The notes beneath the pieces were generated by a model. That model was not told the origin of the DNA and searched no databases. It saw only the letters and a program-made list of their open reading frames with translations. Shown here in pieces: positions 16,223 through 24,685 of a stretch of 64,000 nt of DNA. Source of the DNA: CAIZQW01 sp942493055 (lineage in GTDB: Bacteria > Verrucomicrobiota > Kiritimatiellia > RFP12 > UBA1067); assembly GCA_942493055.1 (NCBI GenBank), contig OW818680.1, positions 5,704,001-5,768,000 of the forward strand, read 5' to 3'. Both the position numbers and the translations under genes were made by a program. Position 1 is the first letter of the stretch; each line of letters opens with the position of its first letter.

Positions 16223-17731
16223 TTATTTAAACGTGGCTTTTACAGCGGGTTGAAGCACGGCTTGGCGGATCTCCTCAGGGGAGTAGGGGACAGTGACCTT
16301 CAGCAGTTCGGGTCTGTTAAAGGAGTCGAAATTCTCTTTGTAAAAACGAGGATCGCGCTGGGGAACAATGAACGGTTTTCCTGCTTTTCCAGAGGCCGGG
16401 TTGAAATAGGCAATGTAGGGCCGTGTGTGGATGCCATCGTCGCGCCGCGTGCCAAAGACAAACCACCGGCCGTTGCTGCCCCAGGCATGGTAGCTGTCGG
16501 CCTCATGGCTGTTGACTTCAGTGAGGGCTCGTGATTCCTGCGTTTTGATGTTGTAGAGCCAGAGATCAGACTCCTTGTGCCAAATCGGAAAGTTAGCAAA
16601 GCCAAGGACTGTCATCATGAGGTAGGTGCCCTCCGGGGAGACGCTGGGGAAGGAGATGGAGGCGCGCGATTTTTGGGCATTGATCAAGAGGCGTTGAACA
16701 CCAAAGCTCTTGGTGTCCTTGTCGAACGCGCGGCAGACGAGATGATAGAACATGTTTGTCGATTGCAGGGCGACTTCGTTCAGGCGGTTTGTCTCTTCGG
16801 ATACAGGCGGCAGGTTGTTCATCTCGGCCAGGGTATAATAGAGCGTCTTGCCGTCTGGCGACCATGCAGGGAAGGTTGCGAAAAAATTATCAGAGAGCAG
16901 AATGGGGGAGACCTGGTTTTTTGCGGCGTCATAGAGGATGAGCCCTGACTGGCTGTCGAGGACTTCGATCTTGTTGTTGTGGGTCATGTAAAAGGTCTGA
17001 CGCGTCTTGTTTACTGAAAAGGCAAAGAGGTTGTTGTCAACCGGATGCCAGGCTGGATAGGCGCCGCTTGAATAGAGATTGTCGCACTTCAGATCCACCT
17101 TCAGGGGCTTCTTTCCCTCCCGAAAGATAATGGTGCCGCCTTGGTGCAGACGGGTATGAAAGGCGAAAGAACGGCCATCATAATTTTGGAATGTGTGGCA
17201 GTTGACACACTGCTCGTTTGAAACCTGCTGGTTCGAATAGAGCGTACGCTCATCAAAACAGGTTAAGTCGCGCTGGCAAATCCGGAGGGTTTGAAAACGT
17301 TCGTAGCTGGGTGGGATCAGCCGATAGACAAGTGCCGGATCAATCGGGTCGCTGGCCACATGGTTGGTTGTTGTCAAGAGCTTAACCCATTCACCGTTGC
17401 GTTGCACAGCGATGTCCAGGGTCACGTGCTGGCCTTTGCTGGCCTCGAGAATCGAACGCCATCTCTTAAGTGGGAACGCGAGGGTCTTGCCCGAGCCTGC
17501 ATACACGTCCTTCCCGTCAAAGGAGGCGAGTTTGAAGCGGCAGGCCTCTCCGGTGTTCTTGAGTTCACAGTTTAATGGGGCAATGTTGTGCGGAATCACG
17601 AGATCGGTATAATCGGGCCAGAGCCGCGCGCGCTCATGCGAGGATGCCGCGTCCGGCCACTCCGCGGAGCAGCCGCAGATACTGACAAGAGTGAGAAAAG
17701 AAAGGCTGAAAAAAGCGTATGACGTTTTCAT
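16223..17731 (-). CDS. PD40/TolB-like lipoprotein with one haem c site
   Basis: The start at 17731 gives 502 residues with a lipoprotein signal (LTLVSICGC, lipobox cysteine); the longer frame from 17929 overlaps the upstream gene and adds an unlikely leader. One CxxCH site (CVNCH) sits at about residue 170, and the remainder shows WD40/PD40-type blades such as YPAWHPVDNNLFAFS and FPAWSPDGKTLYYT. It probably faces the periplasm. It lies one base after the DUF6057-like gene and is surely co-transcribed. A role in outer-layer or redox processes is possible, but none is established. Confidence 0.75.
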   Translation of the reverse strand: MKTSYAFFSLSFLTLVSICGCSAEWPDAASSHERARLWPDYTDLVIPHNIAPLNCELKNTGEACRFKLASFDGKDVYAGSGKTLAFPLKRWRSILEASKGQHVTLDIAVQRNGEWVKLLTTTNHVASDPIDPALVYRLIPPSYERFQTLRICQRDLTCFDERTLYSNQQVSNEQCVNCHTFQNYDGRSFAFHTRLHQGGTIIFREGKKPLKVDLKCDNLYSSGAYPAWHPVDNNLFAFSVNKTRQTFYMTHNNKIEVLDSQSGLILYDAAKNQVSPILLSDNFFATFPAWSPDGKTLYYTLAEMNNLPPVSEETNRLNEVALQSTNMFYHLVCRAFDKDTKSFGVQRLLINAQKSRASISFPSVSPEGTYLMMTVLGFANFPIWHKESDLWLYNIKTQESRALTEVNSHEADSYHAWGSNGRWFVFGTRRDDGIHTRPYIAYFNPASGKAGKPFIVPQRDPRFYKENFDSFNRPELLKVTVPYSPEEIRQAVLQPAVKATFK

Positions 17732-17732
17732 G

Positions 17733-19604
17733 TTACGGAATGAAGATGTGGTAATACCAATAGGTCTTTCCAAAGGTCTGGCACATGACAGGCTGGAGTT
17801 GTTTCGGGGAAGCGGCCAGTTTTTCATGAAGGGTGAGGAAGGCGTTCCAGCGTTCCAGGGTTTGCGTGGAGATGCCGAGCGAGGCATAGTCGAGTTCCTC
17901 ACGTTTAGCTTGGCTTGACGTGGTCGCAAGGTGGAAAAGCAAGCCCTCCTGCAAGGCCAGGGGGAGTTCGTTTTTTTTTTGCAGGTGTTTTAAGGTGTCA
18001 AGGTTCAGGGCCAGTTTGTTCGGGGTTTTCTCGAGCAAGGTGATCATCAGGTAAAAAACAGCCATACTGGGCGGACAGTCCTTCAGGGTTTGATAAGAGG
18101 TGTAAATGTCCTCCTCAAGTCTGTGGCTGGGCCCCATGGCTATTTGCGGGTGTGCTTTCTTGAAGGCGGTGTACAGGGAGGCGACATGCTCCAGATCGCG
18201 TGGAGGCTTTTCGTCGCCTTGAAGGACGTGTAACCAGTGCTCCGCTTCCTTTCTGTAAAAGGGCTGGTGTGAAAGCTTCTCAAAATAAGCATAGGCTGCT
18301 CCCAACTCCAGCGTGACACAGGAGATCATCCCTAGCAGGCGAAGCCGTTCAGCCGAATAGCCATAGTCGACGACATCCTCCATGAGCGCTTTTCGGGCGT
18401 TCAGGACGAGTCCGTACTCGTACAGGAGAAGCGGGCCATTTAATTTTATCGTATCCACAGAGGTCTTCTGGTGGGAGGTCTGAACCGGATACATAAAAAG
18501 ATCATCAGCGATACGGTCTGTCTTGTAGAGGGCGAGTATACGGTAGGCAGCCATCATGCGATGTGGACGCTCAGTCTCCTTGCCAATGGAGAGTATCTCG
18601 CGCCAATGGGCCTCCTTGGTGGCCTTCTCCATGGCGAGGAGCATGCCGAGCCTGGGGTTTTTCTCGGCAACGACAAGAAAGAGTCCTAATGTGCATGCAG
18701 CGGTCAGCAGGCTGATCCAGCGCCGTCCAGGGAGCAGGGGCCTGATAAAGGCGATGAGGATGACTGAGAAAATCGCAAGCATGAAGAGCAGGTTCCATGT
18801 CCAGTTCTGGCCCTTAAATAGAAGGACATGCGGCATGTACGCAAGCAGGGGGGAGAGGGGGAGGAGATCAAGGCGGATCAGGGCGTAGGGGAGGATCAAG
18901 ACAAGCAGCACGGGCAAGAGTGCCAGGAGGAGGTGGAGGCGACGCCTGCGCGTATCACTGGGCGGCCTTGTGCAAGAAGCGGGTTTCTGTTCCGGAACTT
19001 CGCAGGCAGGGGACTCCTCTGGTGTTGGCAACGTCCGGCTGAGCATCACCAGCAGCGCATAGAGAAACGACCACCCGCCGCAGGCAAGATAGAGAGGGAC
19101 AACCGGCACCAGCGTATAGGCGACACTTCTGCTCCGCGTGCCCCAGTAACACAGGAGTACGATGAGCATGCCCAGCATGATTTGAAAGATGAGGTGGGGA
19201 AACTGCGTCACCCAGATGCCGAACCCCATGTGCGCAGCGAGGGTCAGGATCATGAAGCCGGGAAGAGCATTTAGCCAGAACCAGTGGCCTTTGATCTGTG
19301 AAATCGTTGTGGTCAGGGCAGTCAGAAGGCACCAGGTGAGTGCAATGCTGGGCATCGCTGTCCAGCCCGACGCTAAAAAGGTTGTCAGGGCTCGCGCGAG
19401 ATAGTCTAACGGGCCGCCAAGGGTGAAAAAGGAGCCTTCGAAAAAGGTTCGTTCCACGAGGAAAAGGTTGGACTCTGCCAGTTTCCATATCACGAGCCGT
19501 GTCGTTGGAATCAGCCAGAGGGCGAGCGAAATAAGAAGGACAATTAACTCGCCTCGACAACGAAGCAAGCTCAAAAAAGAATCTCTATTGGGAATTTTTT
19601 TCAT
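17733..19604 (-). CDS. DUF6057-like polytopic membrane protein
   Basis: 623 residues. The N-terminal half has about nine to ten hydrophobic segments and a cytosolic or periplasmic loop rich in charged residues near position 210 (TRRRRLHLLL). The C-terminal half after the last segment (~residue 325) is soluble and helical, with TPR-like stretches (AHWREILSIGKE, AYAYFEKLSHQPF). A protein of this build is known in Bacteroidota as DUF6057 and has no assigned function. It is paired with the haem PD40 lipoprotein. Family name is from memory of the layout and is uncertain. Confidence 0.6.
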   Translation of the reverse strand: MKKIPNRDSFLSLLRCRGELIVLLISLALWLIPTTRLVIWKLAESNLFLVERTFFEGSFFTLGGPLDYLARALTTFLASGWTAMPSIALTWCLLTALTTTISQIKGHWFWLNALPGFMILTLAAHMGFGIWVTQFPHLIFQIMLGMLIVLLCYWGTRSRSVAYTLVPVVPLYLACGGWSFLYALLVMLSRTLPTPEESPACEVPEQKPASCTRPPSDTRRRRLHLLLALLPVLLVLILPYALIRLDLLPLSPLLAYMPHVLLFKGQNWTWNLLFMLAIFSVILIAFIRPLLPGRRWISLLTAACTLGLFLVVAEKNPRLGMLLAMEKATKEAHWREILSIGKETERPHRMMAAYRILALYKTDRIADDLFMYPVQTSHQKTSVDTIKLNGPLLLYEYGLVLNARKALMEDVVDYGYSAERLRLLGMISCVTLELGAAYAYFEKLSHQPFYRKEAEHWLHVLQGDEKPPRDLEHVASLYTAFKKAHPQIAMGPSHRLEEDIYTSYQTLKDCPPSMAVFYLMITLLEKTPNKLALNLDTLKHLQKKNELPLALQEGLLFHLATTSSQAKREELDYASLGISTQTLERWNAFLTLHEKLAASPKQLQPVMCQTFGKTYWYYHIFIP

Positions 19605-19710
19605 GCGGAAGGGATGAATAAAATGTCACAACATTAATATGTACTTTTACATTAGCATAACACCTCTCCACTTTTCCAGCCCAAATCGTTCTGCTTTTTA
19701 ATTTTGAGCG

Positions 19711-19739
19711 TTTACTTTTACAGGGATGTGTGCTATTTT
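19711..19739 (+). promoter_or_regulatory. Sigma-70-like promoter for the DhaK/aldolase operon
   Basis: TTTACT and TATTTT are spaced by 17 bases, and the -10 box ends 74 bases before the first gene at 19814. It lies in the 209-base gap between the divergent DUF6057-like gene and the operon. No activator site is clear. Confidence 0.45.
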
Positions 19740-19813
19740 TTTACCTGTTTTTTAACGTGTAACAGGGTGCACGAATCAACACCTTGAACGAGTAAAAACC
19801 AGAAGGAGTCAAA

Positions 19814-20524
19814 ATGAACAACGAAGTGATGTCGGGTGCGCTGCTGGCTTGCTTAGCTGCAACGCTGATGACGGGGTGTATGTCGTCAGGCGCCAAAACA
19901 AAAAAAGGCGAAGGGGAGAACATGAATAAGTCTGTCTATTATAAAGACGGGAAGTTCGATTCTGCTAAGGCAAAAAAAGCCTATTTTGCTATGATGACCC
20001 GTTTCAATGTGCCGATCTATGAGGCATTGGTCAAGGATGAAGGGTATTTCTGGCCCCTCGATTTTAACAAGGGTGATTTTGAGGCATTTGGTATGGGCGG
20101 TGTATTCTGGGTGAACACCAAGGCGCCGACGGGTTATCTGGGACATGAAATCTACCTGCTGCCGAACCAGAGCATCCCTGAGCATCGTCACTTGGTGACG
20201 AAAGATGAAAAAGGGAACACCATTCAGGCGAAGGAAGAGTCCTGGCAGGTCCGTTACGGATATGTCTATGGTTTCAGCGAGATCGGCGAACCCAATCTCG
20301 ACAAGTATCCTGAGGCAAAGGCGAAGCTTTCGAAGTTGCAGATCCCTTATCTGAAGAGCGTGCATGTTGAAAAGTGGGTTGCGGATGGCCGTTGCCATGA
20401 TATGCCGAAGGCTGAAAGCTGGCACTTCATGATGGCGGGACCGGAAGGCGCGATTGTCTCCGAATACGCGACCTATCATGACGGTGCAGGGCTGCGTTTC
20501 AGCGTTCCTGGCGCCAAACCGTAA
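19814..20524 (+). CDS. Exported cupin lipoprotein, D-lyxose isomerase-like
   Basis: 236 residues. A lipoprotein signal (LLACLAATLMTGC) is followed by a cupin core with GHEIYLLPNQSIPEHRH, where the histidines and glutamate fit the metal site. KEESWQVRYGYVYGF and HVEKWVADG follow. The spacing recalls D-lyxose/sugar ketol-isomerase cupins, but those are usually cytosolic, while this one has a membrane anchor. AGAAGGAG precedes the start. It is the first gene of a five-gene operon with VOC, DhaK, DhaL and an LsrF-type aldolase. An isomerase role is an inference from the fold and neighbours. Confidence 0.65.
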   Translation: MNNEVMSGALLACLAATLMTGCMSSGAKTKKGEGENMNKSVYYKDGKFDSAKAKKAYFAMMTRFNVPIYEALVKDEGYFWPLDFNKGDFEAFGMGGVFWVNTKAPTGYLGHEIYLLPNQSIPEHRHLVTKDEKGNTIQAKEESWQVRYGYVYGFSEIGEPNLDKYPEAKAKLSKLQIPYLKSVHVEKWVADGRCHDMPKAESWHFMMAGPEGAIVSEYATYHDGAGLRFSVPGAKP

Positions 20525-20557
20525 GCAATCAACCGAAAAAAAGCGAGGAACAAGACG

Positions 20558-20869
20558 ATGAAACTTCATCACGTAGGCTACCCGGTATTCGAAAAGATGG
20601 AAGGCATGATGTATGCCGATTCGTTGAAGGTCTGGTATACGGACCCCAGCAAGAATCCGTATCAAATCGAGTTCGTCTATTTTGAGCCCGACTGCCCCAT
20701 GGCGGCGGCGATTCAAGATACCGTGCATATCGCCTTCACCGTTGACAATATCGAGGAAGCTGTGAAGGGAAAGAGCATCCTGTGGCCGATTTGCGAACCA
20801 GGTCCGGGGATGAAAATTGCCTTTGTCTATGATGAAGGTACTGCAATTGAATTCATACAAATAGGTTAA
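20558..20869 (+). CDS. VOC (glyoxalase/dioxygenase) superfamily protein
   Basis: 103 residues, so a single pair of beta-alpha-beta-beta-beta modules in one short chain. LHHVGYPVF near the start and VHIAFTVDNIEEAV, then FVYDEGTAIEFIQ, supply the metal-binding His and Glu pattern. VOC proteins isomerise, epimerise or cleave small carbonyl compounds. It lies 33 bases after the cupin and 25 before dhaK, so it likely handles the same sugar or triose intermediate. The reaction is unknown. Confidence 0.7.
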   Translation: MKLHHVGYPVFEKMEGMMYADSLKVWYTDPSKNPYQIEFVYFEPDCPMAAAIQDTVHIAFTVDNIEEAVKGKSILWPICEPGPGMKIAFVYDEGTAIEFIQIG

Positions 20870-20894
20870 GCAACAGAAAAAAGGAGAGAACACT

Positions 20895-21899
20895 ATGGCC
20901 ATGAAGAAATTTTTAAATGATCCGGCGAATATCACCAAGGAACTGCTGGAAGGCATGACCGCATGCTACAGCAACAAGGTCAAGCTCGTGAATGAGAAGA
21001 TTGTCGTTCGCGCAACGCCGAAGTGCCAGAGCAAAGTCGCGATCGTATCGCTGGGCGGAACAGGACATGAACCCGCGATTAGCGGTTTTGTGGGCGAAGG
21101 CATGCTCGACGCAAGCGTCGCGGGCGATATCTTTGCAGCTCCGGGTGCGCCGAAACTGTTGGAAGCCCTTCGCATGTTCAAGCGCGAGGCAGGTATCATC
21201 CTCGTCACGCTGAACCATGCGGGCGACCGTATGAGCGCAAGCAAGGCGCTCCGTGATGCGCAGAAGGAAGGCATCAAGGTCATGGAGATCGTGACGCAGG
21301 AAGACATCAGCGCCGGCATCGATATTGATCCGGAAGAGAAGCGCGGCCTCGGCGGCTGCATTCCGCTGTATAAGGTCATTGGCGCTGCTGCAGAGCAGGG
21401 CAAGACACTCGACGAGGTCTATGAGATCGGCCAGCGTTTTAACAAGCAGATGGCCACCTTGGCTGTCGCGATGACCGGGTGCACGCACCCGCAGAATGGC
21501 GGCGTGATTGCAGTCCTCCCCGAAGACGAAATGGAAATCGGTATGGGGCAGCATGGCGAAGCCGGCGGCGGACGTAGCAAGATCCTGACGGCGGATGAAA
21601 CCGCAGCGAAGATGATCGCCCCGCTGATGAAGGCCACGGGTGTGAAGGCTGGCGACAAGACCATGCTGATCGTCAATGGCGTGGGAGCCACGACCCTGAT
21701 GGAGATGTTCCTGGTCTATCGTAAAGCCACTGCGGTTCTCGCGGATAACGGGATTGCCTCAGTCCCCGGGATCTGTGATGAACTGCTGACCGTGCAAGAG
21801 ATGGCGGGCTTCCAGATGATCCTCTGCAAGCTGGATGCTGACCATGTCGAGCTGATGCAGGCAAAGGCGAATAGCCCATACTGGACAACGGTTGCTTAA
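20895..21899 (+). CDS. dhaK: Dihydroxyacetone kinase subunit DhaK-like
   Basis: 334 residues. SLGGTGHEPAISGFVGEGM is the N-terminal glycine-rich block. GMGQHGEAG carries the histidine that forms a covalent hemiaminal with the ketose substrate in DhaK. A DhaM-like PTS gene is not seen, so the phosphate donor may be ATP. DhaK-family proteins also act on erythrulose or other ketoses, so dihydroxyacetone is not certain here. Start: AAAGGAGA before ATGGCCATG. It is followed by dhaL after a 57-base gap containing a perfect hairpin. Confidence 0.9.
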   Translation: MAMKKFLNDPANITKELLEGMTACYSNKVKLVNEKIVVRATPKCQSKVAIVSLGGTGHEPAISGFVGEGMLDASVAGDIFAAPGAPKLLEALRMFKREAGIILVTLNHAGDRMSASKALRDAQKEGIKVMEIVTQEDISAGIDIDPEEKRGLGGCIPLYKVIGAAAEQGKTLDEVYEIGQRFNKQMATLAVAMTGCTHPQNGGVIAVLPEDEMEIGMGQHGEAGGGRSKILTADETAAKMIAPLMKATGVKAGDKTMLIVNGVGATTLMEMFLVYRKATAVLADNGIASVPGICDELLTVQEMAGFQMILCKLDADHVELMQAKANSPYWTTVA

Positions 21900-21920
21900 G
21901 AGATGTTAAATGAGGAGAAT

Positions 21921-21946
21921 GGGGGTTTCGCATATGCGAAACCCCC
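21921..21946. other. Perfect hairpin between dhaK and dhaL
   Basis: GGGGGTTTCGCAT and ATGCGAAACCCCC form a 26-base perfect palindrome in the gap between the two kinase subunits. It has no T-tract after it, so it is likely an RNA stability or processing element rather than a strong terminator. It would also sit inside the N-terminus if dhaL started at the earlier ATG at 21903, which argues for the 21957 start. Confidence 0.8.
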
Positions 21947-21956
21947 AACTAAAATT

Positions 21957-22571
21957 ATGCTCACGATACAAAAGTTTAAAGAGATGGTCGTTGCTGCCGG
22001 GGCGGATATCCGCACGGGTGAAAAGTATTATTCAGAATTGGATGCTGCCTCAGGCGGTGACGGCGATCATGGCACCGCGATTGTCACGGCTTTTAATGCC
22101 ATGGACAAGGTGATTGATGCGGCCTGCTTCAAGTCTTATCTGAAGGCGCTCAGTGAGGCCCTCCAGAATGAGGCCTGCGGGTCCACCAGCACGCTCTACG
22201 GCTCCTGGTTGCAGGGCATGAGCGATGCCGCGCCCGACACGGCAACGGAATTGGATGACTCCGCTCTCGCTGCGCTCTTTAAGGGTGGCTTGGATGAGAT
22301 CGGCTTTACCACCAAGGCGCGGGTCGGGGATAAGACGCTCATGGATGCGTTGATTCCTGCTACGGATGCGCTTGTCGCTGCTGCAGGACAAGGTGCTGCC
22401 GCGATGTTCAAGGCTGGCGCTGAAGGGGCCAAGAATGGTTCCGAGGCGACACGCGCCATGCGTGCCAAATACGGCCGTGCAAAAAATCTGGGTGAACGAT
22501 CAATCGGACCTGTCGATGCAGGTTCCGCTTCAATGGCATGTATCTTTGCGGCTTTCGCAAAGGCGTTTTAA
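21957..22571 (+). CDS. dhaL: Dihydroxyacetone kinase subunit DhaL-like
   Basis: 204 residues with the start at 21957 (MLTIQKF); an upstream ATG at 21903 would run through the hairpin. The nucleotide-binding signature ASGGDGDHGTAI (Mg-binding aspartates) is at the N-terminus. Further blocks are ACGSTSTLYGSWLQG and AKNLGERSIGPVDAGS, as in DhaL. It binds the nucleotide and phosphorylates the ketose bound in DhaK. It lies 20 bases before the aldolase gene. Confidence 0.9.
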   Translation: MLTIQKFKEMVVAAGADIRTGEKYYSELDAASGGDGDHGTAIVTAFNAMDKVIDAACFKSYLKALSEALQNEACGSTSTLYGSWLQGMSDAAPDTATELDDSALAALFKGGLDEIGFTTKARVGDKTLMDALIPATDALVAAAGQGAAAMFKAGAEGAKNGSEATRAMRAKYGRAKNLGERSIGPVDAGSASMACIFAAFAKAF

Positions 22572-22591
22572 GAGAAAAGGAAAACGAGATT

Positions 22592-23461
22592 ATGGCAGAC
22601 TTAGATGATATTCGTGACGGCAAGGAGTATGGCATTGGCGTCGAACAGAAGAATGAAAAGTATTTTCTCAAGGGTTCCGCAAACCTGAACTGGGGCATGA
22701 AGGACCGCTTGAGCCGTATCTTCAATCCAAAGACAGGCAATAGCGTGATGCTGGCGTTTGACCATGGCTTTCTCATGGGGCCGACCTCCGGTCTTGAACG
22801 CATTGATCTCACCATCACCCCGCTGATGAAGTATGCGGACTGTCTGATGTGTACACGCGGTGTCTTGAACTCGCTGGTCCCGACAACCTTGCGCAAGCCG
22901 GTCTGCCTGCGTGCAGATGCTGGCTCGACCATTCTCACGGAGATGAATCACAACGTTGTGATGGGGGTGCAGAGCGCGGTTGCTTTGAATGCCTCAGCCA
23001 TGGCAGTCATGGTCGGCGTCGGCGATAAGACATGCGAAGCGGAAACGGTGGCAAACCTCTACCGGACGGTCGATGCTGCACAGGCGTATGGTATGCCTGT
23101 CATGGGCGTCACGGCCGTTGGCAAGGATATGGCGCGCGATGCGCGTTATTTCGGCCTTGCGGCTCGCGTCTGCTCGGAGAACGGCGCCAATATCGTGAAG
23201 ACCTATTATACCGAAGGGTTTGAAAAGGTCGTGGCCTGTTGCTCCGTTCCGATCGTGATCGCGGGGGGCAAGAAGCTCCCGGAACTCGAAGCGCTTGAAT
23301 TAGCCTATATGGCCATTCAGAGCGGTGCTTCCGGCGTGGACATGGGACGCAATGTCTTCCAGTCCGAAAATCCTGCTGCCATCATCCAGGCCATCGGCGC
23401 GGTCGTGCATAAGGGCATGAAGCCTGCTGAGGCGTTCCAGATGTTCAATGATCTGAAGTAG
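22592..23461 (+). CDS. LsrF-like class I aldolase/thiolase (DhnA family)
   Basis: 289 residues, starting MADLDDIRDGK as in E. coli LsrF. LSRIFNPKTGNSVMLAFDHG, MCTRGVLNS and ANIVKTYYTEGF (the Schiff-base lysine region) follow. LsrF processes phospho-AI-2; relatives are DhnA-type fructose-bisphosphate aldolases. No lsrK, lsrR or lsr transporter genes are here, and it sits after dhaKL, so a sugar-phosphate aldolase role in a ketose pathway is as likely as AI-2 degradation. Start chosen at 22592, with AAAAGGAAA upstream. Followed by a strong terminator. Confidence 0.85.
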   Translation: MADLDDIRDGKEYGIGVEQKNEKYFLKGSANLNWGMKDRLSRIFNPKTGNSVMLAFDHGFLMGPTSGLERIDLTITPLMKYADCLMCTRGVLNSLVPTTLRKPVCLRADAGSTILTEMNHNVVMGVQSAVALNASAMAVMVGVGDKTCEAETVANLYRTVDAAQAYGMPVMGVTAVGKDMARDARYFGLAARVCSENGANIVKTYYTEGFEKVVACCSVPIVIAGGKKLPELEALELAYMAIQSGASGVDMGRNVFQSENPAAIIQAIGAVVHKGMKPAEAFQMFNDLK

Positions 23462-23477
23462 AAGTAGAAGAAGTTTG

Positions 23478-23579
23478 TTAGTTCATTAGTTCGTTAGCGC
23501 GATAGTGAGACAAGCAAAAAAAAACCGCCTACAGGCGGTTTTTTTCTTCTTCTTCTTAACTAACGCACTAATGAACTAG
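23478..23579. repeat. Inverted repeat flanking the 23515-23547 terminator
   Basis: The arms are TTAGTTCATTAGTTCGTTAG (23478-23497) and CTAACGCACTAATGAACTAG (23560-23579). They match at 18 of 20 positions when one is reverse-complemented, so the terminator is nested in a larger stem. The right arm reaches into the stop codon of the kinase gene at 23576. Confidence 0.75.
23515..23547. terminator. Bidirectional rho-independent terminator
   Basis: AACCGCCT and AGGCGGTT flank a short ACA-type loop, with an A-run on the left and a T-run on the right. It ends the plus-strand dhaK operon and also serves the convergent minus-strand kinase operon. Confidence 0.93.
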
Positions 23580-24667
23580 GCGTTAGCCAACGCCTCCTGC
23601 ACGATTTTTTCCATTTCGTCGGATTGCTCCTCCATGCTCGCCACCATCTTCTGCTGGACGCGGCAGCGGTCAAGGTTCTGGCCGGGGCGCGAGGTGCGGA
23701 AATAGGTGTCTCCGGAGAGGTAGTCCGTCAGGAAGCGTATCGCAATCGTCATGGTAATCAGACGTGCCGAGAACGCGAGTTCGGCTTGCTCGGGTTTGGT
23801 CAGGAACTTCGCTGCCGAGCAATAGCCGTTGGCAATGGCCTTGAACATGTCCAAGCGGCTTCTGACCTTGGACAGATCCTGCTCATCTTCGGGAGTTGCG
23901 GCAGTACCGGAGCGGCACATGTCACCAAAATCATAGTGCGCAAGTCCGGGCATCACGGTGTCGAGGTCAATCACGCAGATACCCTGGCCTGTCGCATCGT
24001 CGAGCATCACATTGTTGAGCTTGGTGTCATTATGGGTGATGCGCTCAGGGATTTCGCCCTTGGCCTGGAGGTCAATCAGTCGCGAGCATTGCGAAGCGCG
24101 CTTTTCGAGAAATGCGATTTCCGGCTTCACATCCTTGGCGCGATTAAAGGCATCAGCCTGCAAGGCAGATTGAAAGGCCTCGTAGCGCTTGACGGTATTG
24201 TGAAAATAGGGGATGGTCTCGTTCAGTCGGGGGGCCGGCAGGTCTGCCAGTAGGTTCTGGAAATCTGCATAAGCCTTGCCCACGAGATACGCTTGCTCCT
24301 CGTTCTTGATAACATCGTACGTCTGTGCCTTTGTGATGAAGAGGTAGATGCGCCACCAGTTGCCGTCCGGGTCATGATAGACCGGCTTATTGTCAAGAGT
24401 CGGCACGAGCGTCAGCGTCTTGCGGCTGGCATCTGTGTCATTGATATCGAGTTTGGATGCGACATGCCGCGTGACGCGCAGGATATTCTCCTGCACGAGA
24501 GCGGGGTTCTTGAAGACGTTATGGTTGATGCGTTGCACTAAGTACAAAACAGGTTGTCCAGACATATTAATGACCACCTTGTAGGTCTCGTTAATATGTC
24601 CGGAACCATAACGCTCACTTGAGATAAAGTCGCCCAGAATCTGGAATTGTCTGATAATATGCTTCAT
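23576..24667 (-). CDS. APH-family sugar kinase, N-acetylhexosamine 1-kinase (NahK)-like
   Basis: 363 residues. The kinase signature is THNDTKLNNVMLDD, with CVIDLDTVMPGLAHYDFGD holding the metal-binding aspartates. The N-terminal part YGSGHINETYKV is the glycine-rich ATP loop. This motif set is close to NahK of bifidobacteria, which phosphorylates GalNAc/GlcNAc at C1, although general aminoglycoside- and choline-kinase-like enzymes share the fold. Its neighbour is a GH109-like protein, whose product would be GalNAc. It is 18 bases from that gene, suggesting one operon. Substrate is inferred from the context. Confidence 0.8.
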   Translation of the reverse strand: MKHIIRQFQILGDFISSERYGSGHINETYKVVINMSGQPVLYLVQRINHNVFKNPALVQENILRVTRHVASKLDINDTDASRKTLTLVPTLDNKPVYHDPDGNWWRIYLFITKAQTYDVIKNEEQAYLVGKAYADFQNLLADLPAPRLNETIPYFHNTVKRYEAFQSALQADAFNRAKDVKPEIAFLEKRASQCSRLIDLQAKGEIPERITHNDTKLNNVMLDDATGQGICVIDLDTVMPGLAHYDFGDMCRSGTAATPEDEQDLSKVRSRLDMFKAIANGYCSAAKFLTKPEQAELAFSARLITMTIAIRFLTDYLSGDTYFRTSRPGQNLDRCRVQQKMVASMEEQSDEMEKIVQEALANA

Positions 24668-24685
24668 GTGTACCGATTTAATAGG

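Noticed and set aside
19886..20956. A 356-codon open frame on the minus strand
   Set aside because: It runs antisense across the cupin, VOC and the start of dhaK genes, whose products are recognisable; the antisense product is not.
22592..23461. A full AI-2 (Lsr) quorum-signal pathway
   Set aside because: Only the LsrF-like aldolase is present; there is no lsrK, lsrR, lsrB or transporter, and dhaKL sits beside it.
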